From Bacteroidales bacterium (GTDB lineage Bacteria; Bacteroidota; Bacteroidia; Bacteroidales; UBA932): a DNA stretch of 64,000 bases. Shown here piece by piece: positions 20,671 through 29,891 of the stretch. The notes beneath the pieces were generated by a model. That model saw only the letters and a program-made list of their open reading frames with translations. It was not told the origin of the DNA and did no database searches. A program made the translations under genes and the position numbers. Location: assembly GCA_017469845.1 (NCBI GenBank), contig JAFUFP010000056.1, positions 1-64,000 on the forward strand, read 5' to 3'. Numbering within the stretch: position 1 is the first letter of the stretch; every line of letters begins with the position of its first letter.

Positions 20671-21339
20671 TCAGTCCAAAATAACAATAGCCCTGGAAGG
20701 ATGGTTGAAGGTCAACTTCACGGTATCTTCCGATGCCCTGTTCAGTGTCGCCTTCCACCAGTTGTCAAACACGACATCGTCAGTCGGCCATACAAGACCC
20801 TCAGATTTGATCTTGAGGCTGTTGTCGGGAGTCAGGATAGAGATTCTTCTACCTTTGCCGACCGCAAGTTCACAACTGTCCGAAATCGCGAAAATCGTAC
20901 TGTAGTCAGAGACCATGTCCATCTCGATTCCGGAAAGGTCGAACATCCTCCGGTATTCCATAAGCAGGGAGATGTTTCCGATGGTGTGGTCCTCGCGTTT
21001 TCCTCCTGCACCCAGGATATGGATGGTGTCAACTTCCGGATAATTGCTCAAGATATACCTGACGGCCTTGGTCTGGTCGTTGTCATCCTGTTCCTCGATA
21101 TGGACGAATTTTACGGCGTCTCCATATTTTTTCCTCATCGGAACGCCGATGGAGTCAAAGTCTCCTATGACCGCATCGGGAAGCCTGTTCCGGCCCGGGA
21201 ATATCTTGTCCATCGCCTTGAGGTAAATTCTGAAGGCGCTGTCGCAACAAACTATGATGTCCGCCGTCCCGATTAGGTACCTCGGATACGGTTTCCTGGG
21301 GAAATCCCCGGCTCCTATTATTGCAGTGATCTTTCCCAT
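20671..21339 (-). CDS. thiN: Thiamine diphosphokinase
   Basis: Transfers pyrophosphate from ATP to thiamine to make thiamine diphosphate in the cytosol. The protein has 222 aa, the usual size. N-terminal GAGDFPR, then PDAVIGDFDSIG with the acidic metal-binding pair, then DDNDQTKAVRYIL and GAGGKREDHTIGNI are the family signatures. The C-terminal beta-sandwich domain follows (ISILTPDNSLKIKSEGLVWP). It starts 20 nt after the LptF/G-Fmt gene, in the alaS transcription unit. Confidence 0.9.
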   Translation of the reverse strand: MGKITAIIGAGDFPRKPYPRYLIGTADIIVCCDSAFRIYLKAMDKIFPGRNRLPDAVIGDFDSIGVPMRKKYGDAVKFVHIEEQDDNDQTKAVRYILSNYPEVDTIHILGAGGKREDHTIGNISLLMEYRRMFDLSGIEMDMVSDYSTIFAISDSCELAVGKGRRISILTPDNSLKIKSEGLVWPTDDVVFDNWWKATLNRASEDTVKLTFNHPSRAIVILD

Positions 21340-21359
21340 GGCGACACTCTTGCGGATAA

Positions 21360-23813
21360 TTATTCTTCCGAGGATATTCTCGTCTTCATGATTTCCGCAT
21401 GAGAAGTTCCTGGAGTGGCATGGAAGGATTCCGGATCACGGAAACCTGCCAGGAAAGCTTTCACTTCCATCCTCTTCTTTCCGGAGAGCTGGATGTCTTC
21501 CAGAAGGAGGGCTCCGTCGGCGGTCGTGATGGCGAAGTATGACTTCCCGTCGGAAAGGACCGTACCCGGAGTCTTGCCTTCGGGGGCGTCCTTCATTATG
21601 CTTGTGCGGAATATCTTCAGTTGAACCTCGTCTCCATCCTCTTTCTTTATAGTGGCGAAAGCGGTGGGATAAGGACTGAGTCCACGGATGAGGTTATGGA
21701 TTTCCTCGGTGGGGGAGTTCCAGTCAATGTGGCAAAGCTCCCTTGTGAGCTTGGGCGCGGGCTTGAGCACCTCCGAACCTTGGATGAAGCTTCTCTGGAC
21801 CCTCGTTTCGATGTTCTTCTCCAGAATTCCCTTGACGGTCTGCACCACCAAATCGGCGCCGACGGGCATCAGTGCGTCGTGCAGGTCACCGGCTGAATCT
21901 TCAGGTCCTATCATCACATCCTGGCGGAGCATGATGCCTCCGGTGTCGATGTCCTTGTCGATCATGAAGGTGGTCACACCCGAGCGGCGTTCTCCGTTGA
22001 TGACGGCCCAGTTTATAGGAGCCGCACCGCGGTATTGGGGAAGAAGTGCCGCATGAAGGTTGAATGTTCCCAGAGGGGGCATCTTCCAAACGACCTCAGG
22101 AAGCATCCTGAAGGCGACGACAACGAAAAGATCAGCCTTTAGGGCGGCGAGCTGCTCAAGGAACTCGGGATCTTTGAGTTTTATAGGTTGGAGTACAGGT
22201 ATGCCATGTTCGACAGCATACTTCTTGACAGGACTCTCGTTTACCTTGAGTCCACGTCCGCTGGGCTTGTCGGCCACCGTTACGACTCCGACTATATTGT
22301 ATCCTTCTTTGACGAGGGCGTCCAGAGGCGCGACCGCGAACTCCGGAGTTCCCATGTAAACTATTCTTTCTTTGCGGAAGATGCTCATTATCTTGGATTT
22401 TAGTGTTCTCCACCACTGGCCGAAGTTCTCGGTCTTGATGACGGCGGAGTCATTAATCGCCTTCCACGAAAGATAGACTCCTATCGGGAAGAGAACGAAG
22501 GTTGAAATGAATACGCCGGCAGCCGCTTTGACGGCTCCGTCGTTGGCGAGTTTTATGCCGGTTATGTCAACGACCCAATAAAGAACGAAGAACAGCACGG
22601 CGACTATCACATTCGTTCCCATTCCTCCCTTCTTGTTCACGAATGCGCCCAAAGGAGCTCCGATGAGGAACATTATGATGCAGGCCAAAGCCTGGGCTAT
22701 TTTCTTGAGGATCTCGACGGTGCTTCTCCTGATTGTCCAGTCATACTGATAGCGGTCAGTGTCGTAATTCTTGAGCCTTGAGGAAAGATCCTCGGAGGTC
22801 GTTATGGCATTCTGGAGAGCCTGCTGTTCCATGCTGATGTCAGGCCATGCTCTGTATTTGGCGATGTCATATGGGGTAGTACCTCCGAAATGAGCCGACG
22901 TGTCGATCTGGTTGTAGAACTCGAAAGTGCGGGACCGGAAGAACATCTTGTACTGCTGGATCCTTGTGGAATCCAGATTGTGGCTCGCCGAATCGACATC
23001 ATGCACAAGGTGCTTGGTGTCCTTCGCCCTTACCTGGTCACCGTACTTGTCTCCCTCGGATTTCTGGAAAGCGTAGTTCTTCAGGGGAATCACCATCTCC
23101 TGCTTGGAGAAGTCGATCTTGCTCAGCTGCAGGGTGGTGTCCTTGTACTTCATGGTGTTCGTCTCCTGATAGTTGATGCCGCTGTAGAGCTGGAACGTGA
23201 GGTAGTCCTTGCTCTTTGACATCTGCATCATGGCGGAGTCCGCCACCGTTATCGAGGTGTTGCCCTTGTTGTCGGTATGGTCATACACCATGACTCCCTT
23301 CATCATCCCGGTTTTCTTGTCCCTTTCATCTATCTTCAGGACATATCCTTCGATGCCGTCGTAGAAGGTGCCTGTCGGAATGTTTATCTCGTTCTTTGTG
23401 CTTCCGATATCGTCCCTCATCGTGAAAATCTTGTTGTATGCGATGGGGACCAGGTTGTTGGCGGCGAAGTAAGCCCCGACGAAAATGAACAGCGAACAGA
23501 TGAATATAGGGGTCATCACCCTCAGAAGGGAAGTTCCCGACGCTTTGATGGCTATGAGTTCGTTGTTCTCGGCCATCTGTCCGATCGTCATCACCGAAGC
23601 GAGAAGCGTGGCGAGCGGGAGGGAGATGGGCAGCATTGTGGCGCTGCCCCAGAGCATGAATTCCAGAATGATCTGGAGGCTGAGGCCTTTGCCGACGAGT
23701 TCGTCGATATACAGCCAAAGGAATTGCATCATCAGGATGAAAATGACGACGGCAAGGATACCGAAGAACGGTCCTATGAACGACTTCAATATGAACTTGT
23801 CGAGTTTTTTCAT
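21360..23813 (-). CDS. LptF/LptG family permease fused in frame to methionyl-tRNA formyltransferase
   Basis: One open frame of 817 aa covers two proteins that are normally separate. Residues 1 to about 470 are an LptF/LptG permease of the LPS export ABC system, with N-terminal helices, a periplasmic domain and three C-terminal helices ending in VYLSWKAINDSAV. Residues about 476-817 are methionyl-tRNA formyltransferase, starting MSIFRKERIVYMGTPEF. It keeps the formyl-transfer motif NLHAALLPQYRGAAP (Asn, His) and the Asp in MIDKDIDTGG, plus a full C-terminal tRNA-binding domain. The junction has no stop. An internal ATG at 22388 could also give free Fmt. Either a true fusion, two overlapping products, or a sequence error that removed a stop; see findings. 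Confidence 0.85.
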   Translation of the reverse strand: MKKLDKFILKSFIGPFFGILAVVIFILMMQFLWLYIDELVGKGLSLQIILEFMLWGSATMLPISLPLATLLASVMTIGQMAENNELIAIKASGTSLLRVMTPIFICSLFIFVGAYFAANNLVPIAYNKIFTMRDDIGSTKNEINIPTGTFYDGIEGYVLKIDERDKKTGMMKGVMVYDHTDNKGNTSITVADSAMMQMSKSKDYLTFQLYSGINYQETNTMKYKDTTLQLSKIDFSKQEMVIPLKNYAFQKSEGDKYGDQVRAKDTKHLVHDVDSASHNLDSTRIQQYKMFFRSRTFEFYNQIDTSAHFGGTTPYDIAKYRAWPDISMEQQALQNAITTSEDLSSRLKNYDTDRYQYDWTIRRSTVEILKKIAQALACIIMFLIGAPLGAFVNKKGGMGTNVIVAVLFFVLYWVVDITGIKLANDGAVKAAAGVFISTFVLFPIGVYLSWKAINDSAVIKTENFGQWWRTLKSKIMSIFRKERIVYMGTPEFAVAPLDALVKEGYNIVGVVTVADKPSGRGLKVNESPVKKYAVEHGIPVLQPIKLKDPEFLEQLAALKADLFVVVAFRMLPEVVWKMPPLGTFNLHAALLPQYRGAAPINWAVINGERRSGVTTFMIDKDIDTGGIMLRQDVMIGPEDSAGDLHDALMPVGADLVVQTVKGILEKNIETRVQRSFIQGSEVLKPAPKLTRELCHIDWNSPTEEIHNLIRGLSPYPTAFATIKKEDGDEVQLKIFRTSIMKDAPEGKTPGTVLSDGKSYFAITTADGALLLEDIQLSGKKRMEVKAFLAGFRDPESFHATPGTSHAEIMKTRISSEE

Positions 23814-23856
23814 CCTGACGGTCGATACTTTTCCTTATGTTCCCTCTATGGGAAAA

Positions 23857-26472
23857 TTATGCCGTGGCGACTTCCACCAGCTTTTCAAGGGCGTCCTTGA
23901 GTCCCTGGATGTTCTTTCCGCCCGCGGTTGCGAGGCCGGGCTGACCGCCGCCTCCGCCCTGGATGAATTTGGCGGCATCGCGGATATCCTTTCCGGCGTT
24001 CTTTCCCTTGGCGACGAGGTCAGGGGAGTACATGAGAACGAGGTTCGGTTTCCCGTCGAACTCGAAAGCTGCGGCGAGAACGAAGTTGCTCATTTCCTTC
24101 TGGAGGATTGTGGCTCCGTTTCTCACCATCACGGGATCCATGGAGCTGTCCACCGTGACGACGTTGATTCCGTTGACGGGAGTGGCCTTTGCGACGAGTT
24201 CCTTGGCGAATGAAGCCGCCTTTTCAGCGAGGAAACCTTCGATTTCCTTCTTGAATGAAGCGTTGTCGGAAATCATCTTCTGGATGGCCGCTTTCAGGTC
24301 CGGAGCGTTGTTGAACATCGCCTTGGCGTTCTTAAGGGTATCCTGGAGCGAAAGAATCAGGTTCTCAGCCGCTTCACCGGTCACCGCCTCGATTCTTCTT
24401 ACACCGGCGGCAACGGCGCTTTCGGATACGATTTTGAAGTATCCGATGTTTCCGGTGGCGGATGTGTGTGTTCCTCCGCAAAGCTCCACTGAATCACCGA
24501 ACTTGACGACTCTCACCCTGTCACCGTATTTCTCACCGAAAAGGGCGATGGCTCCCATCGCGTTGGCTTCCTCCATGGTGGCGTCCCTCTTTTCCTGGAG
24601 GGGGCTGTTCTTTCTGATGAGGGAGTTGACGAGGCGCTCGGTTGAGGCCAATTCCTCATCGCTCATCTTCGAGAAATGCGAGAAGTCGAACCTGAAGTAG
24701 TCCGGTCCGACGAAGGATCCCTTCTGCTCGACATGGGTGCCGAGGATTTCCCTGAGGGCTTCGTCGAGAAGGTGGGTCGCGGTATGGTTGGCGGCGATCT
24801 TCTTTCTCCTTTCACCGTCTACTACGAGGGTGAATTCCCCTTCGCAATCGTTCGGAACGGATTCGGCGATATGGACGGTGAGGTTATTCTCCTTGACGGT
24901 ATTCAGGATGGCGATCTTCTGTCCGTCGGCGGCAACCACGTATCCGGTGTCACCGACCTGACCACCCATTTCGGCGTAGAAGGGGGTGCGGTCGAACACG
25001 AGCTGGATCATGGTGCGGTTCTTCTGCTTCACAGTGCGGTGCTTCAGAAGGGTGGCTCCCTGAACTTCGAGGGTGTCATAACCGAGGAACTCGGAATCCG
25101 TGGCGTCGCTGAATACGGTCCAGTCACCGAACTCGTTGGCTGTCGCGTTGCGGGCCCTTTCCTTCTGCTTGCCCAGTTCGACGTTGAATCCGTCCATGTC
25201 GATGGTGAGCCCGGCTTCCGTAGCGATGAGGGCCGTAAGGTCGATCGGGAATCCGTAGGTGTCATAGAGGACGAAGGCGTCGACTCCGGAGATGACACCG
25301 CTCGCCTTGGATTTCTTGATATATTCATCCAGAAGCTTGATACCCCTGTCGAGCGTGCGGAGGAAAGCCATTTCCTCTTCACGGATGACGGTTTCGATGA
25401 GTTTCTTCTGGGCTACGATTTCGGGATAGGCTTCTCCCATGTCAGCGGCGAGCTGGTCGACAAGGCGACACAGGAACGGCTCGTTGAATCCGAGGAAAGT
25501 GTATCCGTAACGGACCGCACGGCGGAGGATTCGTCTGATGACGTATCCGGCCTTGACGTTGGAAGGAAGCTGGCCGTCGGCGATTGAGAAAGCGATCGCC
25601 CTGATATGGTCGGCGATGACCCTCATTGCCACTTCAGTGTCGGCGCTTTCATGGTAACGGTGTCCCGAGAACTCCTCGACCTTGGAAATGAGCCCGCTGA
25701 AAACGTCGGTCTCGTAGTTGCTGGTCTTTCCCTGGAGAATCATGCAGAGGCGCTCGAAACCCATACCGGTGTCGATATTCTTGTTGGGAAGGAGTTCGAG
25801 ATGTCCGTCGGCCTTCCTGTTGTACTGCATGAAGACGAGGTTCCAGATCTCGATGACCTCGTCATTGTCGGTGTTCACGAGCGAAGCTCCGGGAACTTTG
25901 GCCCTTTCCTCATCGCTCCTGAGGTCAATGTGGATTTCGCTGCAGGGACCGCAGGGACCGGTGTCACCCATCTCCCAGAAATTGTCATGCTTGTTTCCCA
26001 GAAGGATGTGGTCGGCGGGAAGATGGCGGAGCCATGCCTCCCTGGCCTCCTCGTCGAGGGATGTACCGTCGCTTTCGTCACCTTCGAATACGGTGGCGTA
26101 GAGGATGGATTTGTCAATCTTGTATACTTCGGTGAGAAGTTCCCATGCCCAGTCGATGGCCTCGGACTTGAAATAGTCTCCGAAGCTCCAGTTTCCGAGC
26201 ATTTCGAACATGGTGTGATGTCTTCCGTCATGACCTACGGCTTCAAGGTCATTGTGCTTTCCGCTGACACGGAGGCACTTCTGGGAATCGGTAGCCCTTT
26301 TGAATTTGGGTGTGGTGTTCCCGAGGAAGATGTCCTTGAACTGGTTCATTCCGGCGTTGGTGAACATGAGGGTAGGGTCATTCTTTATGACCATGGGGGC
26401 CGAGGGAACTACTGTGTGTCCCTTTGAGGCGAAGAAGTCAAGATACTTCTGGCGTATTTCTTTTGATGTCAT
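23857..26472 (-). CDS. alaS: Alanyl-tRNA synthetase
   Basis: Attaches alanine to tRNA-Ala. The start at 26472 ([19 protein letters not shown]) gives 871 aa, the normal length; an upstream extension of 53 codons is unsupported. Class II catalytic domain at the N-terminus ([35 protein letters not shown]). The editing domain carries the [12 protein letters not shown] metal-site motif and [10 protein letters not shown]. The C-terminal oligomerisation domain ends in the glycine-rich [15 protein letters not shown]. First gene of the unit alaS, lptF/G-fmt, thiN, HTH-like gene. Confidence 0.96.
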   Translation of the reverse strand: MTSKEIRQKYLDFFASKGHTVVPSAPMVIKNDPTLMFTNAGMNQFKDIFLGNTTPKFKRATDSQKCLRVSGKHNDLEAVGHDGRHHTMFEMLGNWSFGDYFKSEAIDWAWELLTEVYKIDKSILYATVFEGDESDGTSLDEEAREAWLRHLPADHILLGNKHDNFWEMGDTGPCGPCSEIHIDLRSDEERAKVPGASLVNTDNDEVIEIWNLVFMQYNRKADGHLELLPNKNIDTGMGFERLCMILQGKTSNYETDVFSGLISKVEEFSGHRYHESADTEVAMRVIADHIRAIAFSIADGQLPSNVKAGYVIRRILRRAVRYGYTFLGFNEPFLCRLVDQLAADMGEAYPEIVAQKKLIETVIREEEMAFLRTLDRGIKLLDEYIKKSKASGVISGVDAFVLYDTYGFPIDLTALIATEAGLTIDMDGFNVELGKQKERARNATANEFGDWTVFSDATDSEFLGYDTLEVQGATLLKHRTVKQKNRTMIQLVFDRTPFYAEMGGQVGDTGYVVAADGQKIAILNTVKENNLTVHIAESVPNDCEGEFTLVVDGERRKKIAANHTATHLLDEALREILGTHVEQKGSFVGPDYFRFDFSHFSKMSDEELASTERLVNSLIRKNSPLQEKRDATMEEANAMGAIALFGEKYGDRVRVVKFGDSVELCGGTHTSATGNIGYFKIVSESAVAAGVRRIEAVTGEAAENLILSLQDTLKNAKAMFNNAPDLKAAIQKMISDNASFKKEIEGFLAEKAASFAKELVAKATPVNGINVVTVDSSMDPVMVRNGATILQKEMSNFVLAAAFEFDGKPNLVLMYSPDLVAKGKNAGKDIRDAAKFIQGGGGGQPGLATAGGKNIQGLKDALEKLVEVATA

Positions 26473-26546
26473 CATCTGAGTGTTTTCACTTGGGCTTTGG
26501 CACAACATTTTCATGTCGGAAGAAGGCGCTATGCCGTAGCAAACCG

Positions 26547-26584
26547 CAAAATTACAACAAATTCTCCAAAAAAGGCTATATTTG
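26547..26584. promoter_or_regulatory. Divergent promoter -7 boxes between alaS and the M23 peptidase genes
   Basis: TAATTTTG on the minus strand (26554-26547) lies 75 nt from alaS. TATATTTG on the plus strand (26577-26584) lies 69 nt before the peptidase start. Both match TAnnTTTG; -33 elements are not clear. Confidence 0.45.
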
Positions 26585-26652
26585 CGGTCTCCCCTATATA
26601 ATATAAAGGGTCCGGCAGGCCGGGAAAACACGTCAAGGTGCGGAGGTATCGT

Positions 26653-27666
26653 ATGTCATCGATGAGAAAATACAGGATCAATCCGGAGACTCTTCTCTAT
26701 GAAATAGACAAGGTCTCCGTGAAGTCGCGTTTTCTCAAATTCCTTTTCACCCTTGCGGGAACGGCCGTGATGTGCCTGGTGTATTTCTGGTTTTATACCG
26801 CCGTCCTCGGTCTTGAACTTCCCAAAACGACGATCCTCAAGAAGAAGAATGCCGACTGGGTCTCCAAGATAGAGGTTCTCAGCAAACAGATGGATGAGGA
26901 CGAGTCGACACTCGCCGGTCTACAGATGAGGGACGACCAGATTTACAGGAACATTTTCGGAATGAACGAGATTTCTCCGGAAGTGAGGAATGCCGGTTTC
27001 GGAGGAGTCAACAGGTACGAGTACCTCGACATCATGGGACCAAATTCCCTTCTGAAGAAAACGACAATCAGGCTCGACGTCCTGACGAAAAAGACCTATG
27101 TCCAGTCCAAGTCCTTCGACGAGATCTCGGCGATCTCGAAGAGGGCCGGTGATATGGCTTCATGCATACCGGCGATTTCCCCTTTCCTCACCGATGACAC
27201 CAAGTACAGACTGACGAGTCCCTTCGGCTACCGTTCGGACCCCATCAACGGTACATCCAAGATGCATACGGGATTCGATTTCGCATGTCCTCCGGGCAAT
27301 CCCATATACGCTACAGGAGACGGAGTGGTGGAGTCGGTGAAGTTCGAACTCTTCGGGTACGGAAACTCCGTTGTGATCGACCACGGTTTCGGGTACAAGA
27401 CCCGTTACGCCCATATGAGGAGTATTTATGTCGCCGAGGGAATGAGCATAAAGAGGGGTGAATGCATCGGTGAGAGCGGAAATTCCGGAAGGGTCACGGG
27501 CCCCCACCTCCATTATGAGGTGATGTACAGGGATGAGTTCGTCGATCCGGAGAACTATATGGACCTCACAATGCCCAAGGAAGAGTATGCCGAGATGGTG
27601 AAGAAAGCCGCGCAGGAGTCTTCCAAGGTCCTTACTCCGCACACGAGGGTGAAGATTCCCCAGTAG
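26653..27666 (+). CDS. Membrane-anchored M23 family metallopeptidase
   Basis: Predicted peptidoglycan endopeptidase or envelope regulator of 337 aa. The start at 26653 is preceded by GGAGG at good spacing; a GTG at 26638 is less likely. The N-terminus is cytoplasmic and the transmembrane helix lies near residues 37-57. A coiled-coil region follows near 70-110. The C-terminal LytM/M23 domain has the zinc ligands: HTGFD (H205, D209) and HLH (285-287). First of two adjacent M23 paralogues with the same layout, 15 nt apart. Such pairs act in cell-wall remodelling or division in Bacteroidota. Confidence 0.88.
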   Translation: MSSMRKYRINPETLLYEIDKVSVKSRFLKFLFTLAGTAVMCLVYFWFYTAVLGLELPKTTILKKKNADWVSKIEVLSKQMDEDESTLAGLQMRDDQIYRNIFGMNEISPEVRNAGFGGVNRYEYLDIMGPNSLLKKTTIRLDVLTKKTYVQSKSFDEISAISKRAGDMASCIPAISPFLTDDTKYRLTSPFGYRSDPINGTSKMHTGFDFACPPGNPIYATGDGVVESVKFELFGYGNSVVIDHGFGYKTRYAHMRSIYVAEGMSIKRGECIGESGNSGRVTGPHLHYEVMYRDEFVDPENYMDLTMPKEEYAEMVKKAAQESSKVLTPHTRVKIPQ

Positions 27667-27681
27667 TCAGTAAAGCAAGCG

Positions 27682-28629
27682 ATGGCCAAATACGTATACG
27701 ACAAGGACAGTGTCCGTTTCAGGAAAGTTACCCGCTCCATCTGGGGGAGGGTACGTTCCGTGCTCGGATTCCTGCTGACTTCGATGTCCGTCTCGGTGGT
27801 GATTTACGTGGTGGCCTCTTTCTTCCTCAGTACCGATACCGAACGCCAGCTTCGACGTGAGAACAGGATGTACGAAAGGTTGTATCCTGAACTTCAGGAA
27901 AAGCAGCAGCTGGTGAGCGACGTGATAAGGGACCTCGAGAACCGCGACAACGGAATCTACAGGGAAATCTTCAATTCCGACGCTCCCGAAGTGGACCCCG
28001 TAGCCTCAATCGAAGGCCTTTTTGCGGGAGACACCCTCGGTAAGGACGACCTCATTGAATATACCGGCAGGAAGACGGCAGAGCTTTCTGCCATAGCTGA
28101 CAAGGTTGAGGAGAATTTCCTCACCATCTTCTCGGCTTTGGCCGGGGAAGGATACCGCATGCCCCCGATGTCAGCTCCTCTTGAAGAAGTAGGTTACGCA
28201 AGTACCGGAGCATCCGTCGGGCAGAAAGTGAGCCCTTTCTATAAAGTGGCCATACCCCACACCGGAATCGACCTCGTCGGCCAGCAGGGAGACCCTGTAC
28301 TGGCTACCGCCGACGGTACCGTTTCGATGGTGGAGAGGTCCGGAAAAGGTTTCGGCAATACGGTCACGATCGACCACGGCAACGGATACACCACACGTTA
28401 TTGTCACCTTTCCGACATAAAAGTTTACAAAGGGCAGAAGGTGAAAAGAGGCGCGAAGATAGCCTCCGTCGGAATGTCTGGCAGCTCTTTCGCTCCGCAT
28501 CTTCACTATGAAGTCCTCAAGGACGGGGTGGCCCAGGATCCCCTCAATTACATGTTCGGCTCAATAGGGGCTTCCCAGTACGCCGCGATGTCGTTCATGA
28601 CGGCAAGTACCGGACAGTCACTGGAATAG
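27682..28629 (+). CDS. Membrane-anchored M23 family metallopeptidase, second copy
   Basis: A 315-aa paralogue of the preceding gene with the same layout: basic cytoplasmic N-terminus, transmembrane helix near 27-48, coiled coil near 55-90, and M23 domain with HTGID (H193, D197) and HLH (273-275). Both copies keep their zinc ligands, so neither looks like a degenerate activator. A MerR-type gene follows after 26 nt. Confidence 0.88.
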   Translation: MAKYVYDKDSVRFRKVTRSIWGRVRSVLGFLLTSMSVSVVIYVVASFFLSTDTERQLRRENRMYERLYPELQEKQQLVSDVIRDLENRDNGIYREIFNSDAPEVDPVASIEGLFAGDTLGKDDLIEYTGRKTAELSAIADKVEENFLTIFSALAGEGYRMPPMSAPLEEVGYASTGASVGQKVSPFYKVAIPHTGIDLVGQQGDPVLATADGTVSMVERSGKGFGNTVTIDHGNGYTTRYCHLSDIKVYKGQKVKRGAKIASVGMSGSSFAPHLHYEVLKDGVAQDPLNYMFGSIGASQYAAMSFMTASTGQSLE

Positions 28630-28655
28630 GAAAACGCAATCATTCAGCTCAGGAT

Positions 28656-28973
28656 ATGGAAAAGATTTACTATTCAATCGGAGAAGTCGCCGAGATCCTC
28701 GGTGAAAGCACATCGCTTGTCCGTTTTTGGACCAATTCTTTCGGGAAGTTCCTCAAGCCCCGGCGCAATTCCCGCGGTAACCGGGTCTACACCAACGAGG
28801 ATATCGAGACCCTCAAGCAGCTCCATCTCCTCATCAAGTCCCAGGGAATGACTCTCGACGGGGCGGCGCAGGTGCTGGACCAGAGCCGCAAAAAGGTGGA
28901 AGGAAGGGTGAAAGCCCTCAATTCTCTGCGTGAAATCAAGTCCCAACTTGAGGAAATACGTTCAACTTTGTAG
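28656..28973 (+). CDS. MerR family transcriptional regulator
   Basis: A 105-aa DNA-binding protein with the MerR winged helix at the N-terminus (YYSIGEVAEILGESTSLVRF, then RNSRGNRVYTNEDIE). A short helical tail forms a probable dimer coiled coil. There is no effector domain or metal-binding cysteine, as in the short MerR type common in Bacteroidota next to peptidase genes. Probably co-transcribed with the two M23 genes. Target unknown. Confidence 0.85.
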   Translation: MEKIYYSIGEVAEILGESTSLVRFWTNSFGKFLKPRRNSRGNRVYTNEDIETLKQLHLLIKSQGMTLDGAAQVLDQSRKKVEGRVKALNSLREIKSQLEEIRSTL

Positions 28974-29000
28974 TTAAATCGGGAAAATTCCGTAAATTTG
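28967..29000 (+). promoter_or_regulatory. Promoter for the zinc-ribbon protein and dnaB
   Basis: TTTG (28967-28970) and TAAATTTG (28993-29000) are separated by 22 bp, slightly longer than the usual 19-21. The box lies 68 nt before the start at 29068. Confidence 0.5.
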
Positions 29001-29067
29001 CCGTCCTTTCCCCCAAAGGCGCCGGAAAGGAACAATCATTCTGACATTTTATTCGAATAAAAAACAT

Positions 29068-29886
29068 ATGGCAAAGAAAATCAAGAAAGTTGAGACCCCT
29101 ATCGATCAGAGGGAGACTTTCGTATCCATCCAGAAGAACTTTGCGGATTCCGACCTCAGTGTAGAGGAGAAGCTCAAGACCCTGTATGATCTCCAGCAGG
29201 CTGATTCGGAGATCGACAAGATCCTTCAGCTCCGCGGAGAACTCCCCTCAGAGGTAGCTGCTCTTGAGGAGGAAATCGCCGGACTCAAAGGAAAGATGGC
29301 TGCGATCAACGCCGAGATCGAAGGTTTCAACGAGGGTATCGCCCAGAACAAGGAGAATATCATCGATTGTGATACCCAGATCGCGAAGTACAACGAACAG
29401 CTCAACAACGTCTCCAACAGCCGTGAGTTCGATTCCATCAACAAGGAAATCGAGAACCAGGAACTCCTCCGCAAGATCGCCGAAAAGCATATCGGTGAGA
29501 TGAAGAACGAGATCCTTGTCCGTAAGGCTCAGCTCGAGGAAACCAAAGACGAGATTGATGTCCGTTCCGAGGACCTCAAGGCCAAGAAGGATGAGCTCGA
29601 CAACATCGTCGAGTCCACCTCCAAGGAGGAGAACGCCCTTCGCGCCAAGAGGAACAAATGCGCTTCCATCATAGACGCGAGGACAATGAGCGCCTATGAG
29701 AGGATCCGCGAGAGCGAGCACAACCACCTCGCTGTCGTTACCGTTTACAACGGAAACGCTTGCGGCGGCTGCTTCAACATGATCATCCCCCAGAGGCTCA
29801 TCGAGATTTCTTCGAACAAGAAGCTCATCATCTGCGAGCACTGCGGCAGGATCATCGTAAATCCCGACTTCTCCACTAAGGAATAA
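29068..29886 (+). CDS. Coiled-coil protein with C4-type zinc ribbon
   Basis: A 272-aa cytoplasmic protein. Residues about 30-205 form a long antiparallel coiled coil with a repeating Glu/Lys heptad pattern. The C-terminus is a zinc ribbon with C232-x2-C235 and C256-x2-C259. This is the CT398-like (DUF164-related) family found widely in bacteria, with nucleic-acid or sigma-factor-linked roles suggested for some members. It is 5 nt upstream of dnaB, so they are co-transcribed. Specific function unknown. Confidence 0.82.
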   Translation: MAKKIKKVETPIDQRETFVSIQKNFADSDLSVEEKLKTLYDLQQADSEIDKILQLRGELPSEVAALEEEIAGLKGKMAAINAEIEGFNEGIAQNKENIIDCDTQIAKYNEQLNNVSNSREFDSINKEIENQELLRKIAEKHIGEMKNEILVRKAQLEETKDEIDVRSEDLKAKKDELDNIVESTSKEENALRAKRNKCASIIDARTMSAYERIRESEHNHLAVVTVYNGNACGGCFNMIIPQRLIEISSNKKLIICEHCGRIIVNPDFSTKE

Positions 29887-29891
29887 TACCC

